Positions 28,250 through 38,499 of a stretch of 64,000 nucleotides of DNA are shown piece by piece. Within the stretch, counting starts at the first letter, position 1. Each line of letters starts with the position of its first letter. The translations under genes and the position numbers were made by a program. Source of the stretch: Verrucomicrobiota bacterium (lineage in GTDB: Bacteria > Verrucomicrobiota > Verrucomicrobiia > Limisphaerales > J093); contig JAOSKK010000001.1 in the NCBI GenBank assembly GCA_027493615.1, forward strand, positions 797,629 to 861,628. The letters are read 5' to 3'. The notes beneath the pieces are model-generated. The model did not search any database and was not told the DNA's origin. It was given only the letters and a program-made list of their open reading frames with translations.

Positions 28250-30196
28250 GCGATCGCAGGCTTACCGCCACCCGGCAAATTCTCGTGGCGGCACGAAATG
28301 CGCGAGGAATCCGCCCCCGGCCGCAGCGACGGGCGCAGCTTGCCGTCGGCGGGCGGTGCGAGACCGGATTCGATCCGCGCGCCGTGCCCTTGCGAGGTGT
28401 CGTGATACACGGTCATGACGCGGTCGGCGAGGTCGAGCGCGGTGAGGTCCAGCTCGAGGACCCGGGTTTCATCCCGGCAGTTGAGCGCGGCCACATACCA
28501 GGCATCGCCGTGGCGCCGGGCCATGAGGACCGTCTCGCCGATGACGGAGCCGGGCAGGATGCGGGTCTCGTCCCAGGTGACCGGGACCGTGCGGACGAAC
28601 TGGAGCAGGGGACTGTTGAGGTAGGCTTCGGGGTTGTCCGGCCAGCAGAGGAAAGGGGAGCTGAACACCACGACGCTGGCCATCTGGAAGAGGACGGTGG
28701 TGTTCTTGAGGTGGCGTGGCTGGAGGTAGCCGGGCAGGAAATCGGCGTGACCCACCACCATGCGGGTGAAGGGCAGGGCGCCATAGTGGGCCAGCGGCAG
28801 GGTGTCCCAGAGGACGTATTCCTGCTCGCGGATGCCCTCGCGGGTGATCTCGTTGGGCCAGGTGCGGGCTTCGCCGGTGGGCTTGTTGGCGCCGTGGAAG
28901 TTGATGTGCAGTTGGTAGCGGGCCGCGCGTCGGAGCAGGTCTTCGTACGCCTCGATGGTGGCCTTGCTCTCGGAGTTGAAGAAGTCCACCTTGACGCCCT
29001 TCACGCCGGCGCGCTGGCACTCGCGGAAGAGTTCCTCGCGCGCCTCGACGGTTGTCAATCCGGGGCTGTCGTCGCGTCCTTCCGGATACGCGTGCCAGAG
29101 GACGATTCCGACGTGGCGCTCGGCGGCATACTGACAGAGTTCGGCGGCGCGGGCCCAGACATTGCCGCCGTCCTTGAGCCAGCCCCAGCGTTCGCTGCGC
29201 CAGCCGGCATCCACGAGCAGGTACTCGCAGCCGGTGGCGGCGGCGACGTCCACGAACCATTTCTGGCGATCCCATTGGGCGCCGTCGTTGCCGAACACCA
29301 TCCAGGTGCAGGGTGCTTTGCCGGGCTTCAGCCACGAGGCGTTCAAGCCCTCCGGAAACAGGACGGGATCGGGAGGGTCGCAGAGGGCGGCGATGACGTC
29401 GTTGTTGACCAGTGCGTGAAGGTCCGGGCTGAGCAACAGGACGCGCCAGGGAGAGCGGAGGGGGCCTTCGTGGGACCAACCGCGCGGGTCGTCCTCGAAC
29501 GCGGCGCGGAACCGGGCTTCGCCCTCGGGGCGCAGGGTGAGGCCGCTGTACTGGTAGAGCGCGGCTTCGCTGATCAGCCCGTAGGTGCCGTCGCCGTACA
29601 CGAGGGTCATGGGCGGGCCGATGTGGGGTGGGGCGGGTCCGATTGTTGACGCGTTCCTCGAGGGGGACCTGGTCGGCACGATGCGAGTGATAGACGCCTT
29701 CGTAGTCGTCGGTGTCCGTTTGCAGCCAGACGGTGGCGTTGGTGGGCAGATGCCACTCTGTGGATTCGCCCTGCACCCGTCGGGGTCCCGTGCCCGGGAC
29801 GAGGTAGCGGAACCCGAGGCCATCGTTGAACACGCGGACTTCCAGGGTCCAGGGCACGTCGCCTGGTTGGGAACGCATGGGGATCTCGGTGGCGAGGCAG
29901 GCGTTGGTGGCCTGGCTCTTGTGGCCGCGCCAGGGAAACACCTCGAAGAGACGCTGGGTCCGGGGCGCGCCGAGGGTCACTTGGGCGCCCAGGTCCTGGG
30001 ACTCGAGCACCAATCCAGCGCGCGCGGGTGCGAGACGCGTGTGGCCGCCGGAGGTCACCGTGTACTGCAGATGCCCGTCGGGGGTGGTGGACCAGGTTAC
30101 CCGCACGTTGCCGTCCGGGCTGGTCAGTTCGAGTCCGCTGACGGCGCCGGACCAGAGCGTGGTCCATCCCAGGACGAGTGGCACGAGGAAACGCAT
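28246..30196 (-). CDS. Glycoside hydrolase family 97 (alpha-glucosidase/alpha-galactosidase type, one frameshift)
   Basis: About 650 residues. Signal peptide FLVPLVLGWTTLWSGAVSG, then the GH97 N-terminal beta-sandwich (LTSPDGNVRVTWSTTPDGHL, NDGLGFRYLVPGTG), the TIM barrel (MVFGNDGAQWDRQKWFVDVA, YLLVDAGWRSERWGW, GIVLWHAYPEG, GVKGVKVDFFNSESKATIEA, LHINFHGANKPTGEARTWPN) and a C-terminal sandwich. The Asp in KVDFF is where the retaining members of the family carry their nucleophile; SusB-like inverting members differ there. The frame changes near 29640. The end overlaps the MFS gene, forming a two-gene sugar-release and uptake operon. Confidence 0.88.
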
Positions 30197-30312
30197 GGCG
30201 CCGGTATGTCGGCAGACCCGGCACCTGTCAAGCAGCCAGAGGGGCCCGTGGGTCCGTCAAACCTCCCATGAACCGGAATGCAGACTCCTCCGGGAGGCTG
30301 GGAAAACAGGAA

Positions 30313-30336
30313 CGGCGCGACCTTGCGGTCGCGCCG
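30313..30336 (-). terminator. Intrinsic terminator after the YceI gene
   Basis: A perfect 10-bp stem (CGGCGCGACC / GGTCGCGCCG) with a 4-nt loop, 22 bases after the YceI stop codon. On the reverse strand it is followed by TTCCTGTTTTCCC, a moderate T-rich tail. Confidence 0.75.
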
Positions 30337-30357
30337 TCGGCGAAAACCTGGGTGGAG

Positions 30358-31002
30358 TTACTTGCCCACCAACCACTCGAACCGGATCGTGATGTCGTCG
30401 CCGGTCTTGATGCGGTCCATGCCGGGGATTTCCGGCGAGGGCGGGGCGATGCCGAAGTCGGTCATCTTGAGTTTCTGGGAGCCGATGAACTTGACGCGGC
30501 CGCCGGCCACCCGCTCGAGCGCCACTTCCATGTCGCACGGTTTGGTGGTGCCGGCCACGGTCAGGTCGCCCTTGACGTCAAACTTGGCGGCGCCCGAGGC
30601 GGCGACGTCGCCCTTGACCACCATCTCCTTCAACTTGAAGACGATGGCCTTGTGTTCCGAGGACTTGAGGGCATCGAGCATGATCTCGTCCATCTTCTGC
30701 TTGCCACTCTTGAGCGAGCGCACCGGGATGCTGATCTCGCACTTGGGATTGGCCTCCTTGGTCATGAGGCTCTTGACCGACTTGAGCGAGAGGTCGGTGA
30801 GGAACTCCGGTTCGACCTCGAACGCGCCGCTGATGATCGCGCCTTCGACGGTCCAATCGTGGATGCTGGAAGTGCCGTCCATGAAGACCTTCGAGCCGGG
30901 TTTCGAGCTCAGCCTTACCGTGTCGTCCGCCGCGAGGGTGTTGACCGCCAGCGCGAAGGCAGTGGCCGTGCCGAGGGTCCAGTGAATCAGGTTCAGTTTC
31001 AT
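30358..31002 (-). CDS. YceI family periplasmic protein
   Basis: 214 residues, intact. Signal peptide MKLNLIHWTLGTATAFALAV ending LAA, then the YceI lipocalin-like barrel: KPGSKVFMDGTSSIHDWTVE, LSLKSVKSLM, NPKCEISIPVRSLKSG, DVKGDLTVAGTTKPCDMEV and MTDFGIAPPSPEIPGMDRIK. Family members bind polyisoprenoid-type lipids in a periplasmic barrel; the ligand here is unknown. A terminator follows at 30313-30336. Confidence 0.9.
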   Translation of the reverse strand: MKLNLIHWTLGTATAFALAVNTLAADDTVRLSSKPGSKVFMDGTSSIHDWTVEGAIISGAFEVEPEFLTDLSLKSVKSLMTKEANPKCEISIPVRSLKSGKQKMDEIMLDALKSSEHKAIVFKLKEMVVKGDVAASGAAKFDVKGDLTVAGTTKPCDMEVALERVAGGRVKFIGSQKLKMTDFGIAPPSPEIPGMDRIKTGDDITIRFEWLVGK

Positions 31003-31060
31003 AGTCGTTGCCGAATTGGATGATCTGGGTTCCGCCGAAATTCAACGGGAGCCACTGGGT

Positions 31061-32433
31061 TCAGCCGAGGGTGAAGAGGTCCGGGGGCAGTTCGAGGCGC
31101 TGGTCGGTGACGACGGCGCGGTTGGCCTGGAGCGCGGCGACGGTGGCCTGGTAGCCGTCGAGCCAGGAGGCGGCCGGTTGTCGGTTCTTCTCCTGTTCCT
31201 TGAGAAACTCGCGCAGGTCGTCGTCGGTGCCTTCGCCATACGCCTCGGCGAACTCGGCCACCCCGACGGCCAGGTTGTGGGAGTTGATCAGGAACGATTC
31301 GAGGGCGTACTGGAGGGAGGAGATGGGGTCCACGACCTCGGCGTCGGCGCCGGCTTTCTGGGCGTCCTGCTTGGACGCACCGGCGCGGAGGGAGATGCCA
31401 CTCTCCTTGTAGAACGCGTCTTTCTTGGCGTACACCTCCCAGCCGAGCAGGGGGGCGTCGGCTTCTTTGAACATCCAGGCCCGGCGCTCGCGGACCATGA
31501 TGGCGCAGTCGGTGCCGAAGAACATGGCGAGGTCGCCATCGAAGGAGTTGCCGATGGTGGCGGTGTAGCTGTAGTGCATGCCGTTGGGATAGCGGAGCAG
31601 GGCCTGCACGTTGTCGAACACGTCGCGCTGATCCTTGTAGTAGGTGAGGGCGCCGATGCCCATGGCTTCGGTGGGAAGGCCGTTGAGGAACCAGTTGGCG
31701 AGGTCGAGTTGGTGGACGCCGAGTTCGGCGATCAAGCCGCCCGAGGTGGCGTTGTCGAGGCGCCAGTTGAGGACCTTTTCGCGCTCGGGCGTGGCCGAGG
31801 CGATGCGCCAGCTCATCTTCTTGTGGAACTGGGCGCTGCCCTTGAGGGGGGTGCCCATCACGCCGGTGCGGATGAACTTGACCAGGTTGACCATCTGCTT
31901 GTCGGAGCGGGCCTGCAGGCCGGCCTGGAAGTTCAGGCGCAGGTGTTTTTGGGCGGCGGCGGCGATGGCGCGGGCGTCCTCGAGCGAGGAGGCGAGCGGG
32001 GCTTCGCAGTACACGTGTTTGCCGGCCTGCAGGGCGGCGAGGACGATGTCCTGTGCAGGTGGCTGGGAGTGGCGACGACGACGGCCTGGATGTCCGCGTT
32101 GGCGAGGAGTTCGGCGGGATCGGCGTAGCGCTTCGCGTCCGGGGCCAGGTTGGCTCCGCGCTTGAGATAGGCCGGGAACGAGTCGCAGATGCCCACCACC
32201 GGGCCGAAGGGAATCGTGGAAAGCGTCTTCAGGATTTCGCGCCCCCAGGTGCCGCAGCCGATGACCCCGACCTTGACCGGCGGGGTCTCGGCCTTGTAGT
32301 CAGTGACGCCGGTGTCCACCGCAGCGTCGGCGGCCCGGATGGGCACGCCTCCCAACAGGGCGAAGAAGGCGGCGGCGGAGCCCCCGCGCAAGAAGTTGCG
32401 TCGGTTCAGTTCGGATACGTTGTCGTTCGTCAT
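31061..32433 (-). CDS. Tat-exported Gfo/Idh/MocA family oxidoreductase, EAP variant (one frameshift)
   Basis: About 457 residues. Tat signal MTNDNVSELNRRNFLRGGSA, then an NAD(P)-binding Rossmann domain (VKVGVIGCGTWGREILKTLS, ADIQAVVVATPSHLH) and a C-terminal oxidoreductase domain (ATSGGLIAELGVHQLDLANW, HYSYTATIGNSFDG). Where most of the family has EKP with a catalytic Lys, this protein reads HVYCEAPLASS, so the Lys is missing; a subgroup of exported homologues shares this. The frame changes near 32050. Folded, cofactor-bearing export fits the Tat signal. The substrate, probably a sugar derivative, is unknown. Confidence 0.85.
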
Positions 32434-33332
32434 AGCGCTGCTTTCCCACCCAGCTTCGGATCACCCGAGGGCCGCGGTTGAACCGCTCCTGGCCGGTTGG
32501 CCGGGCGAACTCTGCTGCGTGAAAACGGATTTGCAAACGTAATTTTCCCATCGGGTCGACCGGGGGCCTGTCTGATGAGCGAAGCCCGGTCTGGCCGTGC
32601 CCGAACCGCCTCCACCGACCCGACGCGTTTTGGACGCAAAGCGGGCCGCGGGACATTCGTTGGTGGTGTTGCGCCACGCTGCGGGTGGCTGACGAAGACG
32701 AGGAAAGTGGCGTTGCGGATGGTGGTGCGTGAGGCGGGATGCGGGGGCAGGCTCGCGCCCCATGAAAGCAGAGTCTGTCGCGGGAAGGGAATGAGGGCAC
32801 TCGGGACGGCCGGTGGATTGGGCGGGAAGCGGTCGGTCTGGGCCGTTTTGCCTTCGGTCTGCTGATCGCTGTCCCTTGGGTGGGCCGAGCGGACGCCGCG
32901 ACTCGCCGCGCGACGCACCCGGTTCTCCGCGACAAAACGCTGGGTGGACGGGCCGCCTCGGGGTGATTGGTCCCTGGCCCGCGGGCGTCGAGTGGCGTGG
33001 CTGGAGGCAGCGGGTTCGACCCGGTGGATCGTCCGGAGGCATTGCGCGGAGGCAAGGCCCGCTTCGCGGGGCAGGGCGCGAACGACCACCGGCCGTCGCT
33101 GGGGTTCGAGAGGTGGCCCAGGCCACCGGGCGGGGTGTTCACAGAACGTAACGAAGTCAACGAAGGATCGACCGGGTCTTCGTTACCATCGTTGCCTCCT
33201 GTGAGGAAGCAGGGTCTTGATGTTGTGGTGCGGGGCGGGGACACGGGGCGCCGGGCTTTCGCACCCGTTGCTGGAGGCAACCGTGTGGAGTCCCTGGCTG
33301 CCGGTGTCTCAGCGAGGTCATCCGCGGAGCGT
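32434..33332. other. Long intergenic region (about 0.9 kb) without a recognised gene
   Basis: Overlapping frames on both strands give Arg/Pro/Gly-rich translations with no conserved domain. Around 33138-33200 there is an imperfect inverted repeat built on GTAACGAAG and CTTCGTTAC, flanked by CACAG and CTGTG. No promoter or RNA family was recognised. Confidence 0.45.
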
Positions 33333-34334
33333 CTAACGGCCGCGCATCGTGCGCACGATCTTGGTCCCCATGACCTTGGGGTTACCGAACTCGGAGGCGA
33401 TCTCGCCTTCGAGTTTCGTGTCGGTCAACCGGCCCGCGAACTTGAGGCGAAGGTGCGATCCCCGAAGGTCCAGGTGAGGTCGAAGCCCACCTGATCACCT
33501 TCGAAGCGGATCTTCTCGATGGGCGTGGAGCCGTACAGACCCGACAAGTCGGGGGTTGACCCGGAGCCGTTGCTGGCGGTTGCCGCGGTCGGAAGCGAGC
33601 TCGAGCAGCCAATCCCCGATCAGGGCGGCTCCGAAGCGCTTGCCTTCGGCGGTCGCCTCGCCGCGGTCTGACTTGAAGGTGCCGGCCAGGGCGTCGCGCT
33701 CGAGGGTGCCCTCGAAGGTGGAGGTCCACTCGCGATCCTGGAACTTGCTGGTTCGTTTGAAACGGAGCGTGTTGCGGTCGAGTTCCACGTCGCTGATCTG
33801 GTGCTCACCCCATTGGCTCTGCCACTGGGCGGTGAGGGTGTTCTGCGGGCCGGGCCGGATGATGAGCTTGGCGGTGAACTCACGGTCCCCCATCTTGACA
33901 GTCATGTCCCAGTCCCCGACCGCGCGGGACATGCGGGGGCGCCGCTCGCCGGTGAGGGTGAATTCGCCGCGATCGCTGGACAGGGTGCCGGTGAGCTGAC
34001 GGTTGGCGAGGGTGCCTTTGAACTGGGAGATCATGGGGTCGCCGTTGGCTGGGCGGAAGACCTGGGTGAACGAGAGCCGGCCGTCCTCGAAGCGGACGTT
34101 CTCGAGCTCGCTGAGTCCCCAGAAGCTGATCCACTCACCCTTCAAGGCGCCCTGTTCACCGCGGGAGAAAACGAGGATGGACTCCATGGGCCGCCCGTTG
34201 ATGTCGGCCTTCACGAGCCACTCGCCGTAGGGACCGGCGGCGCGCGGCGCCTGCGCCCACAACGGGGCGGCAAACGCGGCGAGAGCCAGCCAGGACAGGG
34301 GGCGGATCATGTTGGCAAGGAATGTGTTCTTCAT
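33333..34334 (-). CDS. Secreted protein with three lipocalin-like beta repeats (2 frameshifts)
   Basis: About 333 residues. Signal peptide IRPLSWLALAAFAAPLWAQA, then three similar units of roughly 90-95 residues: one starting GEWLVKADINGRPMESILVF, one starting GDWDMTVKMGDREFTAKLII and one starting GDWLLELASDRGNRQQRLRV. Each runs through a FKGTLANRQLTGTL-type hairpin ending in a DRGEFTLTGE-like segment. Frame changes near 33550 and 33450 hide the last part, which ends ASEFGNPKVMGTKIVRTMRG. The repeats suggest tandem beta-barrels or a beta-solenoid. The function is unknown. ATG at 34334 places a leader before the signal. Confidence 0.65.
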
Positions 34335-34463
34335 AAGCCTGAGGCATGGTGGTTCTTGCGGAGACACGGACAGGCTAGGCCCGGAGCCGCTGGCGGACAA
34401 GTGGCAATTGCCGTCGGCCTGAGGCGGTGAGGCGGAGCGGGTCGTCCAGAATTCCCGTCAACC

Positions 34464-34530
34464 GCCCGGTGAGGGCACCGGGCCTGCAACCGGTAGGCCG
34501 GGTCCCCCAACCCGGCAGGGAGGGTTCATG
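34464..34530. repeat. Double hairpin repeat (family D), paired with 39985-40051
   Basis: The first hairpin is GCCCGGTG, loop AGGG, CACCGGGC (34464-34483); the second starts with GTAG (34493) and has GCCGGGT / ACCCGGC (34497-34516), followed by GGGAGGGTTCATG. The copy at 39985-40051 is the inverse of this whole unit with few differences. It lies just before the DUF5060 glycosidase gene. Confidence 0.8.
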
Positions 34531-34620
34531 TCTCCTGCGCAGGTCCGGCAGGAACAAGCCGCCCCCCGGGCGCGGCCACGGGCTTGCCCTGAGAGATCGA
34601 CGGCGCATGATGGCGCTGCG

Positions 34621-36864
34621 ATGAACCCACCACGAAGCCGGGCGGTCACGCCCTTCGCTTGCGTCGGTCTGTTGCTGTGGACCGGCGTCGCCGCCACGCC
34701 CACCCTCGAGCCGATGGAGATGCCGCAGACCTGGTTCCGGCTCGAGTTCCGACTCGACGCCATTCCGCGCGCCACGAACCCGTTTGATCCGGACGCCATC
34801 CAGGTGGAGGGCCGGTTCACCGCGCCGGACGGCCAGAGGCTGGCGGTGCCGGCGTTCTGGTATCAGGGCTATACGCGGCGGCTCGAGGGACGGAACGAGG
34901 TGTTGACCGCGGACGGTGAACCGGGCTGGCGTCTGCGCTTTCTGCCGACGGTGCCCGGCTGGCACACGGTGGTGGTGAGCGTACAGACCAATGGCGTGCA
35001 GGCGGGCGAGAGTGCCCCGCACCGTTTCGAAGTGGCGGCACCGCGGACGTCGCGGTCGCGCCAGGGTTATGTGCGGGTGGCGGCGAACGGTCGGTACTTC
35101 GAGACCGGCGATGGTCAGGCGCTGCCCCTGATCGGCCACTGTGCGTGTTGGCACCACAGTCGGGGCACGTACGACTACGACGACTGGCTGGCGGCCATGG
35201 CGGAGGCGGGGCGAGAACTACACGCGGCTCTGGATGGCGCCCCTGGGCGTTCGGGATCGAGACCGAGCCGGGGGCACGGCTGAACTATCGTCTGGACCGG
35301 GCCTGGCAACTGGACCACGTCTTTGAGCGGGCGGCGGCGCACGGGATCTTACCTGATGCTGTGCTTCGATTACCACGGCATGTTCGAGACGCGACCCGAC
35401 TACTGGGGCAGCAACGACAATTGGAAGAACCACCCGTACAACACGGTTCACGGCGGACCCTGCGCGAACCAGAATGCGTTCTTCACGGAGCCTGCGGCAC
35501 AGCGGCTTTATCAGAAGCGACTGCGTTATCTGATCGCGCGGTATGGCTACAGCGCGCACCTGCTGGCCTGGCAGTTCTTCAACGAGATCGACAATGTGTA
35601 CCGGTACTTGAAGCCGTCGGATGTGGCGGCCTGGCACGCGGCGATGGGGGACTGGCTCAAGGCGCAGGATCCCTGGAAACACCTGGTCACCACCAGCCTC
35701 ACCGGCAGCAGTGAACGGCCGGAGATCTGGCGATTGCCGCAGATGGAGTTCGCCATGTACCACTCCTACGCACAGGCCGATCCGGCGGCGACGCTACCGG
35801 GGATCACGCACCGGTTCCTCGAGCGTTATGCCAAGCCGATGATGATTGGCGAATTCGGGACCGACTGGCGGGGCTGGCGGCGGGAGCAGGATCCGCATCT
35901 GCGGGGGTGGCGACAGGGTTTGTGGGCCGGCGCGCTGAGCGGTTCGGTGGGGACATCCATGTCTTGGTGGTGGGAGAGCATCCACAGCGAGCAGCTCTAC
36001 CCGACGTTCCGGGCGATGCACGACTTTCTCACGCCCACGGGGTGGGGACAGGGACAGTGGGAGATTCTCGAGTTCGCCCCCCGCGGGAAGGCGCCCGCCG
36101 AGGTGGGTGAGCCGATGGCCGGGGAGGCGCCGTTTGCGGTCACGCTGCCGCTGGACGCGGCGTGGGGGGCTCGGCTGGACGGGGCGCTGGCCGTGGCGGA
36201 CGCGGATGCCGCGAGTCAGTCCACGGCTCGTCTCAACCGGTTTGTGCACGGCACGGCGCATGAGGACCTACGGATTCCGTTCCGGCTGAACGCCTGGTTG
36301 ACGAACGACGCGAGGTTGGTGATGCGGCTGAATTCGGTGTCCGGAGGGGCGGTGCTGACCGTGCGGGTGGATGGGGAAGAAGTGTTCCGGCGAGACCTGA
36401 CCGACAAGGATGGGGGATCGGAAGTGAACCAGGAGTACAACGAGGACATCGTGGTGGAGTTGCCCGGCGGACGCCGTTCCCTCGAGGTCCGCAACGCGGG
36501 GGCGGACTGGTTCAACCTCGATTGGGTGCGGCTCGAGAACGTGCTGCCGGCGGCCTACCCGGGAGGCTGGAAGCCCTCGCCGATTGCTGTCGGACTGCGC
36601 GGGGAACGGCAGGCGTTGGTGTACGTGGTCAATCCGCGGGCCAGTTTCCCCGCCAACGCCACCAACGCGGTCGTCGCGCCCTGGCCTGGTGCAACGCTCG
36701 AGATTCGTGGCTTGCCGGCAGGGCGGCATCAGGCGGCCTGGTTCGAACCCGCGTCGGCCAGGCGGCTGGGGAGACCGTGGGCGACTCGAGGGCGGGGTGG
36801 CTCACGCTGCCCCTTGCCGGGGTTTGCCGAGGATCTGGCAGGTCGTATCGAGCCGATCCCCTGA
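34621..36864 (+). CDS. Secreted DUF5060 / glycoside hydrolase (cellulase-fold) protein (about 5 frameshifts)
   Basis: About 745 residues. Signal region VTPFACVGLLLWTGVAA; a DUF5060-type N-terminal beta domain (WFRLEFRLDAIPRATNPFDP, YQGYTRRLEGRNEVLTADGE); a TIM barrel with LPLIGHCACWHHSRGTYDYD, GIYLMLCFDYHGMFETRPDY, LLAWQFFNEIDNVYRY (a probable acid/base Glu in FNE) and AKPMMIGEFGTDW (a probable nucleophile Glu in GEF), followed by a carbohydrate-binding-like C-terminal part (RIPFRLNAWLTNDARLVMRL). Frame changes lie near 35210, 35245, 35345, 36770 and 36825. It belongs to the GH-A type clan; the substrate polysaccharide cannot be told. Confidence 0.75.
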
Positions 36865-37032
36865 CCCGCACGCCCTGCCCTGCGTATGCTGAACTGCGGC
36901 GTTGCGTTTTCGGCGTGACAGGAGCCAACTGCTGACGTGACTGGAGTCGGGACCGGCACGGGCCGGGGACGGATGCGGTTGGGCCCGCGACGTCAGGGAT
37001 GCGAGCCGGTGCGACGCGGCGTGTGACCGCGT

Positions 37033-38131
37033 ATGAAGCGGCGTATTCAGCGACTGCGGTGCAAAGCCCTGCCGCCGCGGGGTGGGGGCGGCGAGGCGTG
37101 CCAGGCGAAGGCGGCGCCCCCTGGGGGAGGAACGCCCGACGGTGGTGCCGTTGTGCGATGCCAGGCGATGTCAGGATTGCCTGCGCCACGAGCTGAGCGC
37201 GCGTTTGCGCCGGCTGTTTGCCGAGCTCACCGGCCTTCCCCTGCAGGTGATCTGGCGGTGTCTGCCGGTCTTCCCCCGGGGGGCGTCGGAGCCGCCGTGC
37301 CCGCAGGCGCGAGCGGTGACAGCGCGTGACGGGCGTTTGCCGGCGGCCTGCGGGGGTTGTCTGCAACGGCATTGGCAGACCGGCGTTCGTGTGGCGAGGC
37401 GGAGCATCGGTTCGTGGGTCCCTGCGGGCTTGAGACGCTCTGGGTCGCGGTCCGGGGACCGGGACTGTGTCCGGCGGCGCTGGTGATCCAGGCGCCCCCT
37501 TAGTGCGGCGGTCCGGGGAGTGAGTCGTGGGGCCAAGTCGAGGCGACGTCGGCAAGGTGGTTTCGCACGGGCCGCCGCGCTGCTGCGTTTTGCGCGCCGC
37601 GAGCTCGAACTGGCTCTGGAAGCCGAGGCGCTGAAGCACGCCCTGCTGGACGGTGCGCGGATTCGGCGTGCGCTGGAGGCGGATGACCGCCGGTTGCGTC
37701 GCCGGCTGCAAACGCGCGTGCCCGGGTTGGAAGCGGTCGCGCCGCTGCCGGTGACGGGGGAACGGCCGGCGCGCCTGGTCGAACGGATGGCGGACTACGT
37801 GCGGCATCATTATCACCGGCCGCTGAGTCTGCGGCAGGTGGCGGGGGAGCTGGGCATGAACGCGTCGTATCTTTCCGGGGTCTTCTCGCGTGCCACCGGG
37901 ATGACCTTTCATCAATACCTGGATGAAGTGCGGCTTCAAAAGGCGTGCGCGCTGCTGCACGATCCGCAGAACCGGGTGCGCGAGGTGGCGGAGCGCGTGG
38001 GGTATGCCAGCGGGGACTGGTTCCGCCATGCCTTCAAGCAGTACACGGGTCTGGCACCATCCGCCTGGCGCGGCCGGAATGGCGAGAGGCGAACGCCTGG
38101 TCGGAATCCAAAGAAACCGCCGGTAATCTGA
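37033..38131 (+). CDS. AraC-family regulator with PocR-like sensory domain (frameshifts, uncertain start)
   Basis: The C-terminal part is clear: MADYVRHHYHRPLSLRQVAG, NASYLSGVFSRATGMTFHQY, VREVAERVGYASGDWFRHAF and KQYTGLAPSAWR form the two AraC helix-turn-helix motifs. The N-terminal part reads ARRCQDCLRHELSARLRRLF, then CGGCLQRHWQTGVRV and, in another frame, RFVGPCGLETLWVAVRGPGL, a PocR-like cysteine-containing domain. Frame changes lie near 37120, 37405 and 37500. ATG at 37033 is a guess. Such regulators often control sugar or diol use; neighbours here are secreted glycosidases and an oxidoreductase. Confidence 0.7.
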
Positions 38132-38400
38132 TATTTCCCTGGCTGGCGCGGGGAGGGCGGGTGTGCGATTCGTTGCTCGATCTTCCGGTGGACGATGGTC
38201 CGCGGCACGCCTCCACCGCTCGAACGCACGGGACCGTGCGGGAGAGCTCGCGGGCGGTATCGAGACGGTGAAGGAGGGGCCGCCGCGCGGAAAAGCGGAA
38301 CCAGCCCGACGCCCGGCACCATGGCCGGGGTCGGGCTGGATGGCTTCAGGGGGAAGTCCCAAACCCGCTGGAGGCGCCGTCGGGAGGCGGCGTTGCGAGC

Positions 38401-38468
38401 GCAGGTGCCGACGTCAGGAGGCGTTGGGGGCGGGGTTATACCCATCGCCTCCTGATGTCGGCGCCTAC
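38401..38468. repeat. Inverted pair of GTAG-type palindromes (family B)
   Basis: GCAGGTGCCGACGTCAGGAG (from 38401) faces GCCTCCTGATGTCGGCGCCTAC (38447-38468). The right copy has the terminal CTAC, i.e. GTAG on the reverse strand. They lie in the 370-bp gap between the AraC-type gene and a secreted oxidoreductase; no gene was seen in the rest of that gap. Confidence 0.7.
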
Positions 38469-38499
38469 AGTCGTTTTGCGCCTGCCGGCCGGACAGGGG

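Noticed and set aside
26327-28405. 692-residue open frame on the plus strand
   Set aside because: Antisense to the sugar porter gene; composition typical of a shadow frame in high-GC DNA.
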